Origin: Hippea maritima DSM 10411
GTDB taxonomy: Bacteria; Campylobacterota_A; Desulfurellia; Desulfurellales; Hippeaceae
Direction of reading: 5' to 3'
Assembly (NCBI RefSeq): GCF_000194135.1
Contig: NC_015318.1
Location: 1-64,000, forward strand
DNA length: 64,000 nt
Shown here: piece after piece, positions 1 through 12,330 of the stretch
Position numbering within the stretch: position 1 is the stretch's first letter
How the letters are laid out: the number at the start of each line of letters is the position of its first letter
Made by a program: the position numbers and the translations under genes
The notes under the pieces: model-generated
What the model was told of the DNA's origin: nothing
Databases searched by the model: none
What the model saw: the letters and a program-made list of their open reading frames with translations, nothing else

Positions 1-11
1 AAAAAGGCCAA

Positions 12-34
12 TTAATATAATATAATGGGATGTT
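12..34 (+). promoter_or_regulatory. Candidate dnaA -10 region, very short leader
   Basis: Two overlapping TATAAT hexamers lie at 16-21 and 21-26, only 8 nt before the dnaA ATG at 35. A GGGA at 27-30 could act as a weak ribosome-binding site. Any -35 element lies at the window edge or beyond it. If the downstream box is used, the transcript would start within 1-3 nt of the ATG. Confidence 0.4.
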
Positions 35-1288
35 ATGTGGGAAAAGGTAATAGAGAATTTAAAAAACAAGGTTGAAACGCAGGATTTAGAAAAACTTTCA
101 TTAGTAGAACCGATCTTTGTCTCTGAAGACAAAATCACATTAGCCATACCGGGGGAGCAGATAAAAGAATTATTAAAATCAAAATACAAAAACCAATTAA
201 AAGAGAGCTTAAAATTAATATTTAACAAACTCCCAAAGATAGAACTTATAATAAAAACACAAGATAAAGACAATCTAAACTCAAAATACGGATTTGAGAA
301 TTTCGTTGTTGGGCCAAGTAATCAGCTGGCCTATGCTGCAAGTGTGGCAGTTAGCGAAAACCCAGCAAAAGCCTACAATCCGCTATTTATATATGGCGGT
401 GTGGGGTTGGGTAAAACCCACCTCTTGCATGCTATAGGAAACTCAATCAAGAAGAACAACCCCAACGCCAGGGTTTTATACATATCAAGTGAGGAGTTTA
501 CAAACGAACTTATAAACTCCATACAATATAAAAAAATGACACAATTTAGAAATAAATACAGAAACTTGGATTGTTTGCTCATCGATGATATACAGTTCAT
601 ATCAAAAAAGGAAAGAACGGAAGAAGAATTCTTTCATACATTTAATGCTTTATACGAGAGTCAGAAGCAGATAATTATAACGAGCGACAAACCACCAAAC
701 GAGATACCAGATATAGAAAACAGGCTAAAATCGCGGTTTAGCTGGGGCCTAATCGTCGATATACAGCCACCTGAACTTGAAACACGCATAGCTATCATCA
801 GGAAAAAAGCTGAGTTGTTTAATTTAGAGATAAGTCAAGAGATAATAGAATTCATTGCATCAAGTATAAGTTCAAATGTAAGAGAAATAGAGGGTGCTTT
901 AATAAAAATCTCAGCTTACAAGTCAATTATGAGAAAGCCAGTAACATTGAATTTAGTTAAAAGTATACTTCAAGATATTATCATAAGAAAAGAAAAAATG
1001 CTCACAGCTGAAAACATACAAAAAACAGTAGCTAAGCATTTCAATATCAGCGTAGATAGTCTAAAATCATCAACAAGAAAAAAAGAAATACTAATACCAA
1101 GAGAAATAGCAATGTATCTAACAAGAAAAATAACAAAAAACTCATTACCCGAAATCAAGGCAAAATTCGGCGTCAAAAGTCATGCAACAATAATAAACGC
1201 ATGTAAAAGGATAGAAAGCGAAATGGAAAAAGACATAAATCTGAAAAAAAAAGTCGAAGAGATAGAAAAAGAGATAACAGATGTCTAA
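35..1288 (+). CDS. dnaA: Chromosomal replication initiator protein DnaA
   Basis: Cytoplasmic AAA+ ATPase that binds DnaA boxes and opens the origin. The 417-residue protein is slightly shorter than the usual 440-470, mainly in the N-terminal domain I/linker. Domain III shows the P-loop GGVGLGKT (about 121-128) and Walker B LLIDDIQFI (about 183-191). The C-terminal helix-turn-helix ends in a DnaA-box recognition motif that reads SHATIINACKR instead of the common DHTTVLHACRK. The ATG at 35 is the first possible start and follows a GGGA. It stands first in dnaA-dnaN-recF-gyrB-gyrA, the classical order beside many bacterial origins. Its coding strand is strongly A-rich, unlike gyrB and later genes. 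Confidence 0.97.
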   Translation: MWEKVIENLKNKVETQDLEKLSLVEPIFVSEDKITLAIPGEQIKELLKSKYKNQLKESLKLIFNKLPKIELIIKTQDKDNLNSKYGFENFVVGPSNQLAYAASVAVSENPAKAYNPLFIYGGVGLGKTHLLHAIGNSIKKNNPNARVLYISSEEFTNELINSIQYKKMTQFRNKYRNLDCLLIDDIQFISKKERTEEEFFHTFNALYESQKQIIITSDKPPNEIPDIENRLKSRFSWGLIVDIQPPELETRIAIIRKKAELFNLEISQEIIEFIASSISSNVREIEGALIKISAYKSIMRKPVTLNLVKSILQDIIIRKEKMLTAENIQKTVAKHFNISVDSLKSSTRKKEILIPREIAMYLTRKITKNSLPEIKAKFGVKSHATIINACKRIESEMEKDINLKKKVEEIEKEITDV

Positions 1289-1495
1289 AAACCTTTCAAA
1301 AACTAATCAACACAAAATAAAAAATGTCAAAAACCCAAACTCAAAACAAAATAACAACAACAAAACAAAAGATAATGACAGGTTATTTGAAAACAAAAAT
1401 CCCTAAAAGAAAGAACAAAAAAAGACAAAATGACATTTAAAAAGGCCTTATTATTACTACTGAAAAAAGAAAATAAAAAATAGGAGGAAAAAGAA
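1289..1495 (+). other. A-rich, T-poor dnaA-dnaN intergenic region
   Basis: This 207-bp gap has no gene. The + strand is very rich in A, with C well above G, and has many runs of 4-7 A. No consensus DnaA box (TTATNCACA on either strand) could be seen by eye. It ends in a strong AGGAGG-type ribosome-binding site (about 1482-1487) for dnaN. Part of an origin (an AT-rich unwinding element) is possible from its position, but no boxes support this. Confidence 0.4.
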
Positions 1496-2593
1496 GTGTC
1501 AATAACAATCCAAACCAAAACTATAAAAGAGCTAATAAACGAACTAACGCTCTCAACATCAAAAGAAAAAGACAACATCCTATCCAATATCTTAATTGAA
1601 ATAAAAGAAGATAAAATAATAGGAATAGCCGCAAATAATATAACCTCAATAGAAAAAACAATAGAAACTAAGACAGATAATCAACTAAGTTTCATAATAG
1701 ACCCTGTAAAGTTCTTTAATATACTGAAAGAGATAAAGGAAGAAACGGTAGAGCTTGAATTAGAAAAAAACATTATAACCGTAAAATCATCAAGTTTTAA
1801 AACAAAAATAAAAACACAAGATCCAGGTTTGTTCCCACACATAAAACATTCGGAAAATATTGAAAAAATATGCCAAATACAGGCAAAAAAACTAAAAAAA
1901 CTTATCAGAGAAACTATCTACTGCCCAGATAAAAACGATATATCAAGGGAATACACAGGAATATTTATAGAAATAGAACAAAACTATATTAAAGCCACAG
2001 CTACAGACCATTACAGACTTATAAATATAAAAACAGAAAACACAAACGACATAGAAGCCAACTTTATAATAGAAAATGCCGGTGCAGCACTCATAAATAG
2101 GTTGTCCTTAGAAGGCGAGATTGAATTATACAAAAGCGAAAATGAAATTCTAATAAAACAAGAAAACCTTGTGGTATCATCAAAAATTATTAGCGGGAAT
2201 TTTCCAGACTATAATCAAATACTTTTAGATAGAAGTACATCAAACTCAGTAGAAATAGAAAAAGAAAAATTAAAGGATGCAGTAAAAAGAAGCTCAATTC
2301 TAAGTGAAAACAAAGATATAACAGCTAAAATAGATATAAAAGAAAAAACACTAACGCTCATAGGTCAAAACTCAGAAGGAGAGACAGCTGAGGATATCAT
2401 AAATATAACACCCATTGAAACAGAAAAAGACCTAAATATAAAATTAAACTCAAAGTTCATACTGGATTTCCTAAACCAGATAGAAGCAGATACAGTAATA
2501 TTACTTTACAAAAGTGCAGAGGAACCAATCATGTTTGAAAGCAACGAGGATGAATATTATTATAAGTATATCATGACGCCTATAATAGAGTGA
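1496..2593 (+). CDS. dnaN: DNA polymerase III beta subunit (sliding clamp)
   Basis: Ring-shaped clamp that tethers DNA polymerase III to DNA. The 365-residue length fits the family, as does the three-domain architecture; the C-terminus ends in the family-type YKYIMTPII, in place of the common YVIMPMR/L ending. The start is GTG, chosen because AGGAGG lies 8 nt upstream and the N-terminal strand (SITIQTKTIKELINEL) matches clamp proteins. It follows dnaA after 207 bp and its stop overlaps the recF start (TGATG). Codon choice is extremely A-biased (AAA, ATA, GAA), with C exceeding G on the coding strand, which separates dnaA-dnaN from the G/T-rich genes from gyrB on. Confidence 0.96.
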   Translation: MSITIQTKTIKELINELTLSTSKEKDNILSNILIEIKEDKIIGIAANNITSIEKTIETKTDNQLSFIIDPVKFFNILKEIKEETVELELEKNIITVKSSSFKTKIKTQDPGLFPHIKHSENIEKICQIQAKKLKKLIRETIYCPDKNDISREYTGIFIEIEQNYIKATATDHYRLINIKTENTNDIEANFIIENAGAALINRLSLEGEIELYKSENEILIKQENLVVSSKIISGNFPDYNQILLDRSTSNSVEIEKEKLKDAVKRSSILSENKDITAKIDIKEKTLTLIGQNSEGETAEDIINITPIETEKDLNIKLNSKFILDFLNQIEADTVILLYKSAEEPIMFESNEDEYYYKYIMTPIIE

Positions 2594-3573
2594 TGTTTAT
2601 AAAAAACATCATTATCACTAATTTCAGAAACTTTAACCTTTTAGAGGTAAAATTCGATAAAATTAACATAATTAAGGGTAAAAACGGCACGGGTAAAACC
2701 AATTTAATTGAAGCAGTATACCTAACCCTTAACGGCCATCCTTTTAAAAATAATTTAAAGGTTTTAAAAAAAGAATTAGAAAAACCCACTATCCTAAATG
2801 CAATAATAGATAAGCACACAATTTTCATAAAAATAGATGACGATAAGAAATATATAAAACTGGACTCAAAATTAGTTAGAGTTGTTGATTTAAAAAAAAC
2901 TTTCGCTTGCTTAAATTACTCTATAAACTCGTTTATATCATTTAGAAGTAAGGATTATCTTTTCTCTTTAGTAGATAGAGGGATAAGTTCTTACGACCAC
3001 TCTATAATAGATAAATTAATCGAATATAAAAAAACCAATAGACTAAAAAAGGAGTTGTTTTCATCACCAAAACCAGATTACAATATGTTAAACTTTCTAA
3101 ATGATAAAATAAAATCTATAGTGGATGAAATATCGTTAAAAAGAGATGGATTTATTTTAAAATTAAAAAATGATGTTGAGAACTGTTTCTGTAGCTTCTT
3201 TGGTAAAAAATTAGAACTGATTTATGAAATAGGAAAGTACAATGATAGTGTATTTGAAAAAGAAAAACAAAAAAACAGAGTACTATTTGGATTTAAAAAA
3301 GACAGTCTAAAGATAATTCTAAATAATAAAGATCTGTTTCTTTATTCCTCTGTTGGCGAGAAAAAAATATCCCTTCTATGTATTGTTTTAAGTATAGCAA
3401 AAATGTATAATAGCTCGGGCGTCGAGCCTATTTTACTTATAGATGATTTAGAGGGGGATTTAGATCCACAGGTTCAAAAGAGGGCATTTGATATAATTAA
3501 AACTTTACCTAATCAAAGCATTATAACAACCTTAGGAGCATACACAGATCATAATATAATTACTTTAGAATAA
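2593..3573 (+). CDS. recF: DNA replication and repair protein RecF
   Basis: SMC-like ATPase that helps load RecA at gaps. About 326 residues, a little short for the family (about 360). Walker A is GKNGTGKTNL (about 32-41) and Walker B is LLIDDLEGDLD near residue 290. The ABC-type signature reads SVGEKKISLL rather than the usual SxGQQR, a mild divergence. The ATG at 2593 shares one base with the dnaN stop (TGATG), suggesting translational coupling; a GTG at 2590 is the alternative. The next gene, gyrB, begins 12 nt after the recF stop. Assignment rests on the P-loop, the RecF-type N-terminus IIITNFRNFNLLEV and the gene order. Confidence 0.93.
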   Translation: MFIKNIIITNFRNFNLLEVKFDKINIIKGKNGTGKTNLIEAVYLTLNGHPFKNNLKVLKKELEKPTILNAIIDKHTIFIKIDDDKKYIKLDSKLVRVVDLKKTFACLNYSINSFISFRSKDYLFSLVDRGISSYDHSIIDKLIEYKKTNRLKKELFSSPKPDYNMLNFLNDKIKSIVDEISLKRDGFILKLKNDVENCFCSFFGKKLELIYEIGKYNDSVFEKEKQKNRVLFGFKKDSLKIILNNKDLFLYSSVGEKKISLLCIVLSIAKMYNSSGVEPILLIDDLEGDLDPQVQKRAFDIIKTLPNQSIITTLGAYTDHNIITLE

Positions 3574-5949
<2,376 letters not shown>

Positions 5950-5959
5950 GGTTGTATAG

Positions 5960-8398
5960 ATGAAAGACCTGTTTTCCGATAAGAATATCTTTCCTGTTGA
6001 TATAAAAGATACGATGCAGCAGTCCTATCTGGACTACTCGATGAGTGTTATAGTGGGTAGGGCTATACCCGATGCGAGGGATGGGTTAAAGCCGGTTCAT
6101 AGAAGGATCCTGTATGCTATGAAGGAGCTTAATTTAGAACACAATAAACCCTATAAAAAGAGTGCAAGGGTTGTCGGTGATGTTATAGGTAAATACCATC
6201 CCCACGGCGATATGGCTGTTTATGATGCCCTTGTTAGGATGAGTCAAGATTTCTCTATGCGATATCCTTTGATAGATGGGCAGGGAAACTTTGGATCTTT
6301 GGATGGTGATAGCCCTGCTGCTATGAGATATACAGAGGTCAGGCTGTCTAAAATCGCAGAGGAGATGCTTAAGGATTTAGATAAAAACAGCGTGGATTTT
6401 GTACCCAATTATGATGATTCACTTAAAGAGCCATCGGTTTTGCCGACATTTATACCCAATCTGCTTATGAACGGCACAGATGGTATAGCTGTTGGTTTTG
6501 CAACGAAGATTCCACCCAATAACTTGGCTGAGATTATAGATGCATGTTTGGCTTATCTTGATAAGGATGGTGAAATATCGACAGATGAGATTTTAAATTA
6601 TATAAAAGGTCCTGATTTCCCAACAGGCGGTATCTGTTTCGATATAAAATCCATAAAAGAGGCTTATAAAAAGGGTATAGGCAAAATCACCTTAAGGGCG
6701 AAGGTAAAAGAGGAGAAGATTAAAAACAGGCAGGCGCTTGTGGTTTATGAGATACCGTATCAGGTAAATAAAGCCCTGCTTTTGCAGAGTATTGCCCAGC
6801 TGGTTAAGGATAAAAAGGTTGAGGGTATAGCTGATCTGCGCGATGAGTCCAACAAAGAGGGTGTCAGGATTGTTATAGAGATAAAAAAGGATGAGCAGCC
6901 CAAGGTTATCTTGAATAAGCTATTTAAATACACCAATCTTCAGACAACATTTGGTGTAAACATGATGGCTTTGGTTGGTAATACGCCAAGGCTTTTAAAT
7001 ATCAAGGATGCTATAGGTGTTTTTGTTGAACATAGAATAGATGTTGTAAAGAGGCGCACATCGTTTTTACTCTCAAAAGCCAAAGACAGAGCCCACATAC
7101 TTGAAGGTCTTTTGATAACCCTGGATAACATAGATGAGGTTGTGGCTATTATAAAATCATCCCAATCCACTCAGGAGGCCAGGTCGAGGTTAAAAGAGAG
7201 GTTTAAATTAAGCGACAGGCAGACGCAGGCTATTTTGGATATGAAGCTTGCAAGATTGGTTGCTTTGGAAAAGCAGAAATTAATCGATGAATACAATCAG
7301 GTTTTGAAAGACATAGAATATTACGAGAGTATTTTAAAAGATAGATCGGTTTTGAAGGGTGTTATTAAGGATGAGCTTGTTTATGTTAAACAAACCTATG
7401 CCGATGAAAGGAAAACTCAGATATTGGATAGTATTGTTGATATAGGCATAGAGGATGTCATTAAGGATGAGCAGCTGATCATCACATTTTCAAAGAAGGG
7501 TTATGTAAAGGCTGTGCCTTTGGATGTATATTCAACTCAACATAGGGGAGGTAAAGGCAGGATGGCTGCAACATTCTCCGATAATGATTACATAACGGAT
7601 ATTTTCTTAACAAACAGCCTCAATACACTTTTGTGCTTTACCAATTTAGGTAGGGTTTATTCGGTTAAGGCTTACAATATACCTAAACAATCACCATCGG
7701 CCAAGGGCAGGCCTATTGTAAATATCCTAAACCTGCAGCCACAGGAGTTTGTTAAAACGATTGTTCCTATAAGCGAAGCAGATAGCCTTTTCTTTGCAAC
7801 AGCAGCTGGTACGGTTAAACGCTCTTCGTTTAGGCACTTTGAGAACATACCATCAAATGGCAAAATAGCTATTAGGTTAAATGAACAGGATTCGTTGGTG
7901 AGCGTGTTTAGTGTGGCAGAAGGGGACGAGGTGATTATAACAACCAGACGGGGTATGTGTGTCAGGTTTGATTCAGATAGCGTGAGGGATATGGGAAGGG
8001 CTGCAGCTGGTGTTAGGGGTATAAATTTATCAGAGGGTGATAGTGTTGTAAGTGCGTTTAACTTCAATCAAGACAAACACACCAAACTCATAGTTGTATC
8101 CCAAACCGGGCTTGGTAAACTATTAAGGGTTTCAGATATAAGAAAGGTCAACAGAGGTGCTAAGGGTGTTAGGTGTATAAAGTTAAAAGAGAATGATAGT
8201 GTTGCTGGAAGCCTGTCTTTAAAAGATACAGGCGATGTTATTGTTGTAACGAAGAACGGTAAAATGATAAAGATGGATGCAGACTCTATCAATGTTTTCA
8301 GTAGGGCGGCTAGAGGGGTTAAGCTTATAAACTTGGATGAAGCCGATAGTGTTGTAAGTATTGTTGTAGCGGGGAGTGAGGATGAATATAAAGCTTAA
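5960..8398 (+). CDS. gyrA: DNA gyrase subunit A
   Basis: DNA cleavage and rejoining subunit of gyrase. The 812 residues hold the N-terminal breakage-reunion domain, with the catalytic tyrosine in [10 protein letters not shown], and a C-terminal six-bladed beta-pinwheel. The GyrA box reads QHRGGKGRM (consensus QRRGGKG), supporting gyrase rather than ParC. It lies 10 nt after gyrB, forming a gyrB-gyrA operon. The 3' end overlaps the polyprenyl synthase start by 17 nt. Repeated blade motifs such as AAGVRGINL and [11 protein letters not shown] are visible in the C-terminal third. Confidence 0.97.
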   Translation: MKDLFSDKNIFPVDIKDTMQQSYLDYSMSVIVGRAIPDARDGLKPVHRRILYAMKELNLEHNKPYKKSARVVGDVIGKYHPHGDMAVYDALVRMSQDFSMRYPLIDGQGNFGSLDGDSPAAMRYTEVRLSKIAEEMLKDLDKNSVDFVPNYDDSLKEPSVLPTFIPNLLMNGTDGIAVGFATKIPPNNLAEIIDACLAYLDKDGEISTDEILNYIKGPDFPTGGICFDIKSIKEAYKKGIGKITLRAKVKEEKIKNRQALVVYEIPYQVNKALLLQSIAQLVKDKKVEGIADLRDESNKEGVRIVIEIKKDEQPKVILNKLFKYTNLQTTFGVNMMALVGNTPRLLNIKDAIGVFVEHRIDVVKRRTSFLLSKAKDRAHILEGLLITLDNIDEVVAIIKSSQSTQEARSRLKERFKLSDRQTQAILDMKLARLVALEKQKLIDEYNQVLKDIEYYESILKDRSVLKGVIKDELVYVKQTYADERKTQILDSIVDIGIEDVIKDEQLIITFSKKGYVKAVPLDVYSTQHRGGKGRMAATFSDNDYITDIFLTNSLNTLLCFTNLGRVYSVKAYNIPKQSPSAKGRPIVNILNLQPQEFVKTIVPISEADSLFFATAAGTVKRSSFRHFENIPSNGKIAIRLNEQDSLVSVFSVAEGDEVIITTRRGMCVRFDSDSVRDMGRAAAGVRGINLSEGDSVVSAFNFNQDKHTKLIVVSQTGLGKLLRVSDIRKVNRGAKGVRCIKLKENDSVAGSLSLKDTGDVIVVTKNGKMIKMDADSINVFSRAARGVKLINLDEADSVVSIVVAGSEDEYKA

Positions 8399-9332
8399 AT
8401 TAGCCATTAAAAAGGATATAAAGGCTGTTAATGAAGCCTTGGCTGTTTTGATAAAACCGGAAAGCAACTTAACGCGCAAGGTTTATGAACAGGTTATAGG
8501 TGATGGCAAAAGGCTTAGGCCGCTGCTTGTTCTGTATTCTGCTTCGGCTTTGGGTATAGATGAGCCTAAGGATGCGCTTGTTGTAGGTAGCGCTGTTGAG
8601 TTGATACACACAGCAAGCCTGCTGCACGATGATATAATCGACGATGCCTTATACAGGCGCGGAAAACCAGCATCACATACCGTTTATGGCATAAAACCGG
8701 CCGTTATGGGGGGAGACTACCTATACTCATTGGCTTACAATATTGTTTTGGATTATGATGTAGATGTAGCAAAGGCCATCTCGAGGGCTGCCTATATCTT
8801 AAGTGAGGGTGAAATAGAGGAGATTGAACAGGCCTTTAAGGTGAATATCGGTTTTGATGATTATTACAGGGTTATCTATAAAAAGACCGCTGTTTTGATA
8901 GAGGCAAGCTGTGAGAGTGGTGCTATATTGGCCAATAAACAGTTTAGTCCTGTTTTTAAAGAATACGGCAAAAATTTGGGTTTAGCCTTTCAGATAAAGG
9001 ATGATTGTTTGGATTATCAGGCAGACCCTGAGGTTTTAGGAAAAGATGTTGGGATAGACCTAAAGGAGGGTAAGATCACACTGCCTGTTTTGTATGCTAT
9101 GGATGAGGATCCATTACTAAAGGAAAAAATAGCGGATTTTTTTGATAAAAAGGATGAGTCGGTTTTAGCAGATATTGTTTTGTCTGTTAAAGAGAAGGGT
9201 TTGAATAAGGCTTTGGATAAGGCCAAGGAGTTTTCAGTCAAAGCAAAAGAGACACTAAAAGGTTTAAAAGATAGCACTTATAAGGGGTATTTAGAGGCTA
9301 TAGCCGATTATGCCATAGAAAGGGAGAAATGA
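8382..9332 (+). CDS. ispB: Polyprenyl diphosphate synthase (octaprenyl-type)
   Basis: Trans-prenyltransferase that condenses isopentenyl diphosphate units, most likely to build the quinone side chain. The first aspartate-rich motif is LLHDDIIDD with RRGKP after it; the second is QIKDDCLDY. The length of 316 residues is typical. The ATG at 8382 is preferred because GGGGAG at 8371-8376 is 5 nt upstream; a GTG at 8376 is an in-frame alternative. The start lies inside the end of gyrA. Product chain length cannot be read from sequence alone, so another long-chain synthase is possible. Its position just before hem genes hints at a role in respiratory quinone. Confidence 0.9.
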   Translation: MNIKLKLAIKKDIKAVNEALAVLIKPESNLTRKVYEQVIGDGKRLRPLLVLYSASALGIDEPKDALVVGSAVELIHTASLLHDDIIDDALYRRGKPASHTVYGIKPAVMGGDYLYSLAYNIVLDYDVDVAKAISRAAYILSEGEIEEIEQAFKVNIGFDDYYRVIYKKTAVLIEASCESGAILANKQFSPVFKEYGKNLGLAFQIKDDCLDYQADPEVLGKDVGIDLKEGKITLPVLYAMDEDPLLKEKIADFFDKKDESVLADIVLSVKEKGLNKALDKAKEFSVKAKETLKGLKDSTYKGYLEAIADYAIEREK

Positions 9333-10609
9333 ATAATATAGTTTTGATAGGAACAAACCACAACTCATCCCCGCAACATATTAGAGAAAGACTGGCGTTT
9401 GATAACAATAAGCTTGATAGGTATTTAAAAGAGTTGAGATCTATCGATGGGGTTAGTGAGGTGATGATTATCTCAACCTGCAATAGGGTTGAGGTGTTGT
9501 ATGTCTCTTCATTTAATGTTAAGGATAGAATAGTTGATTATCTGTCTGAGTATTCCGGTATAGATAAAGAGGAGTTAAAAGGCTATCTCTATGTAAAGGA
9601 AAATTTAGATGCTGTAAGGCATATATTTAGGGTTGCATCCTCTTTGGATTCCATGGTGGTTGGTGAGCCTCAGATATTGGGGCAGATTAAAGATGCCTAT
9701 AGATGGTCTGTTGAGTTTTTAACAAGCGGCGCCACAATAAACCGTATAATGCGTAGGGCTTTTCATGCTGCTAAAGTGGTAAAGGCCAATACGGATATAT
9801 CCAAAGGTGCCGTTAGTGTTGCTTATGCTGGCTTTTTGAGTGTTAATAAGCTTGTCAATTTAGAAGGTAAAAAGGTTTTAAGTATAGGCTCAGGGGAGAT
9901 GAATAGGTTGGCTTTGGAGTATTTTTCAAAGCATGGAGCGAAGATTTATGCACTTATCAACAGAACAAAAGAGAATGTAAAGGACCTTTGTGAAAAATAT
10001 AATGTTGCTGTGTATGACTTTTGCAAGATTAAAGAGCTCCTTAATGAGGTTGATATTGTAATAACGGCCACATCTGCAAAGAATCCCATAATCAAAAAGG
10101 ATGATATACCCAACAGGAACCTTATAATACTGGATTTGGCCCTGCCAAGGGACACCCAAAAGGGTGTGGAGAATTTGGAGAATGTTGTTGTAATATTTGT
10201 TGATGATTTAAAGGGTGTGGTTGATGAAACACTCAAGGAGCGCAAAAAACAGGCTCAAATAGCAGAAAAGATTATAGAGGATGAGCTTAGGGCTTATCAA
10301 GAGTATGTTGAATCACTGGATTATGATGAGGTTATAAAGCAGATCAGACTAACGGCAGAGAGGATAAGAAAACTTGAGATGTATAGGTTTCAAAAGATGT
10401 ATAAAAACAAGTTAAACGATGATATTATTGATGGTGTAGATAAACTAACAAAATCGCTTCTGTCTAAGGTGCTGCATGAGCCTACGATGAATATTAAGCA
10501 GTTTTTAAACCATCCAGAAGGTGATCTGTATATAGAGCTCTTAAGGAGGTTGTTTGGTTTAAGTAAATCAAAGAGGGATGTGAGATGCTTCTTCTCAGAA
10601 AACAACTAA
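9329..10609 (+). CDS. hemA: Glutamyl-tRNA reductase
   Basis: Reduces glutamyl-tRNA to glutamate-1-semialdehyde, the first step of C5 tetrapyrrole synthesis. The catalytic cysteine motif STCNRVEV (about 48-55) is present, as are the substrate site GEPQILGQIK and an NADP-binding domain with SIGSGEMNR. The C-terminal dimerisation helix is complete and the length of 426 fits. The start codon overlaps the preceding stop (ATGA). It begins a hemA-hemC-hemD operon with overlapping genes. hemL and hemB are not in this window. Confidence 0.96.
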   Translation: MNNIVLIGTNHNSSPQHIRERLAFDNNKLDRYLKELRSIDGVSEVMIISTCNRVEVLYVSSFNVKDRIVDYLSEYSGIDKEELKGYLYVKENLDAVRHIFRVASSLDSMVVGEPQILGQIKDAYRWSVEFLTSGATINRIMRRAFHAAKVVKANTDISKGAVSVAYAGFLSVNKLVNLEGKKVLSIGSGEMNRLALEYFSKHGAKIYALINRTKENVKDLCEKYNVAVYDFCKIKELLNEVDIVITATSAKNPIIKKDDIPNRNLIILDLALPRDTQKGVENLENVVVIFVDDLKGVVDETLKERKKQAQIAEKIIEDELRAYQEYVESLDYDEVIKQIRLTAERIRKLEMYRFQKMYKNKLNDDIIDGVDKLTKSLLSKVLHEPTMNIKQFLNHPEGDLYIELLRRLFGLSKSKRDVRCFFSENN

Positions 10610-11484
10610 AGATAGGCACAAGGGGCTCAAAGCTTGCCCTATGGCAGGCAGAATTCGCAAAAAAGCGATTAGAGGACAAGGGTTTTGAGTGTGAAATAGT
10701 GCCTATAAAGACAAGTGGTGATAAGACAGACAAACCCCTGTATCAGCTTGGGGGTAAGGGTTTGTTTATTAAAGAGATAGAAAAGGCATTGTTGGATAAA
10801 ACCATAGATATAGCTGTGCATAGCTTGAAGGATATGAGCGTATTTGAGGATGAACGCTTCGACTTCATTGTTTTTGAAAGGGATTATTGGGAGGATATTT
10901 TTGTTAGTTTTGAGGGGAACTTTTTGGAGATCAAAAAGAATGCAAGGGTTGGAACAAGCTCTTTAAGAAGAAGGGCGGAGCTTTTGCAATACAGGGATGA
11001 TTTTGAGTTTGTTGATTTGAGGGGTAATCTGGATACGAGACTAAAAAAATTAAGGGATGGTGAGGTTGATGCCATAGTTGTCTCAAAAAGCGGCCTAAAA
11101 AGGCTTGGCTTGTATGATGAGGCTTATATGTATGATTTGAGGTTTGCAACACCAGCTGCAGGCCAGGGCGTTATAGCCGTTGAGTTTTTGTCTGATTTTG
11201 AGTTTAGGGATGAATTAAAGCAGCTTGAGGATGAAAAAACAAGGATCTGTATAGACTCAGAAAGGGCGTTTGTCAGGCAGTTCAACGCATCCTGCAACTA
11301 TCCCATAGGGGCTTTGGCAAGGTTTGAGCAGGATGAGTTTTTTATGCAGATAACATACGGTTTTGTGGATAATCTAAGAAGGGTTATCAAATACAGCAGG
11401 CGGGATATAAGCCCACTGTTTGTGTTTAGCGATGTTGTTGAATATGTTAAAAAGAAGGTAAAGGATTATGAGAATAGGGGTTGA
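10585..11484 (+). CDS. hemC: Hydroxymethylbilane synthase (porphobilinogen deaminase)
   Basis: Joins four porphobilinogens into hydroxymethylbilane. The N-terminus has IGTRGSKLALWQA; the dipyrromethane cofactor cysteine lies in NASCNYPIGAL (usual GGCQVPIGA). Catalytic-loop residues are seen in HSLKDM and GTSSLRRRA, and in DLRGNLDTRLKKL. The 299-residue length is normal. The start at 10585 lies 25 nt inside hemA, preceded by a weak GAGGGATG; no later in-frame ATG precedes the conserved IGTRGS block. The gene overlaps hemD by 17 nt. Confidence 0.96.
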   Translation: MLLLRKQLKIGTRGSKLALWQAEFAKKRLEDKGFECEIVPIKTSGDKTDKPLYQLGGKGLFIKEIEKALLDKTIDIAVHSLKDMSVFEDERFDFIVFERDYWEDIFVSFEGNFLEIKKNARVGTSSLRRRAELLQYRDDFEFVDLRGNLDTRLKKLRDGEVDAIVVSKSGLKRLGLYDEAYMYDLRFATPAAGQGVIAVEFLSDFEFRDELKQLEDEKTRICIDSERAFVRQFNASCNYPIGALARFEQDEFFMQITYGFVDNLRRVIKYSRRDISPLFVFSDVVEYVKKKVKDYENRG

Positions 11485-12328
11485 TAGGCATTTATCGCTT
11501 AGGTTTTTCCCAAATATTGATGTTAAGGTCGGTTTTGAAAATAACCTGGATAAGCGATTTTTACTGAAGTGCAAAAATATAGACCAAGATCAATATGATT
11601 TATTTTTAACCCACGATGTTGAAGGTTGTGATATTTCCATAAACTCAAAAATTAGGCCGTTTTACAAAGGAAGGGTGTTGTTTAGCGCCAACAAAGAGGA
11701 CTTAATTGGATATACACAGCTTTACGATGAGGTGTTTGAGATACACCCCGTTGTCTCTATGGATTTTAGGGGTATAGACTTCATTATGGATAACTCCTCT
11801 AAATGGGTTGTTTTTACCAGCAAGAGGGCTGTTGAATTCTTTTTCAAAAGGATAAACCCTCGCTGTTTGTGTAATAAAAGCATTGCTGCCATTGGTGAAA
11901 AAACGGCTTTAGCCTTAAAGGATAAAGGGTTTCAATTAGATTATGTGCCGGAGGAGTATTACAGCTCCTCTTTGATTGAGTTTTTGAAAGATAAAGAGGA
12001 TGTGCTTGTTATAACGGCTCTTAAATACAACAAGGCCTATGATGAGCTTAAAAATGTTAAGGTTTTACCGGTTTATGAGAATTACATACCGGATGAGATC
12101 AAATACTTTAAGCCTGAAGGTGAATTTGACTTTGGCTTGTTTTCTTCTCCCTCAGCTTTTTGGCATATAAAGGAGGCCTTTGGCAGCTACGATTTTGCAA
12201 AGAGGATTAAAAGGATCATAGCAATAGGCAAAACCACAAAATCATACATAAACTCATGCGGCTTTGAGGCAGAGACACCAAATAAGGCCACTATTGGTGA
12301 GATGTTTAAATATATTTTTGGGGAGTGA
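11468..12328 (+). CDS. hemD: Uroporphyrinogen-III synthase
   Basis: Cyclises hydroxymethylbilane to uroporphyrinogen III. HemD sequences are poorly conserved, but the fold markers are here: FTSKRAVEFFFKR, the AAIGEKTALAL segment, and a late SSPSAFWHIKEAFG with IAIGKTTKSYINSCGF. The length of 286 is slightly long for the family because of the N-terminal segment. It overlaps hemC and is itself overlapped by the stop/GGGGAG signal of the transketolase gene. Operon position directly after hemC strongly supports the call. Confidence 0.88.
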   Translation: MRIGVDRHLSLRFFPNIDVKVGFENNLDKRFLLKCKNIDQDQYDLFLTHDVEGCDISINSKIRPFYKGRVLFSANKEDLIGYTQLYDEVFEIHPVVSMDFRGIDFIMDNSSKWVVFTSKRAVEFFFKRINPRCLCNKSIAAIGEKTALALKDKGFQLDYVPEEYYSSSLIEFLKDKEDVLVITALKYNKAYDELKNVKVLPVYENYIPDEIKYFKPEGEFDFGLFSSPSAFWHIKEAFGSYDFAKRIKRIIAIGKTTKSYINSCGFEAETPNKATIGEMFKYIFGE

Positions 12329-12330
12329 GT

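Noticed and set aside
1289-1495. Defined oriC with DnaA boxes
   Set aside because: No TTATNCACA-like box was found by eye on either strand; only A-rich character and location support an origin.
7672-8067. 131-codon open frame antisense to gyrA
   Set aside because: It lies fully inside gyrA, has no ribosome-binding site and its composition follows the gyrA third-position bias.
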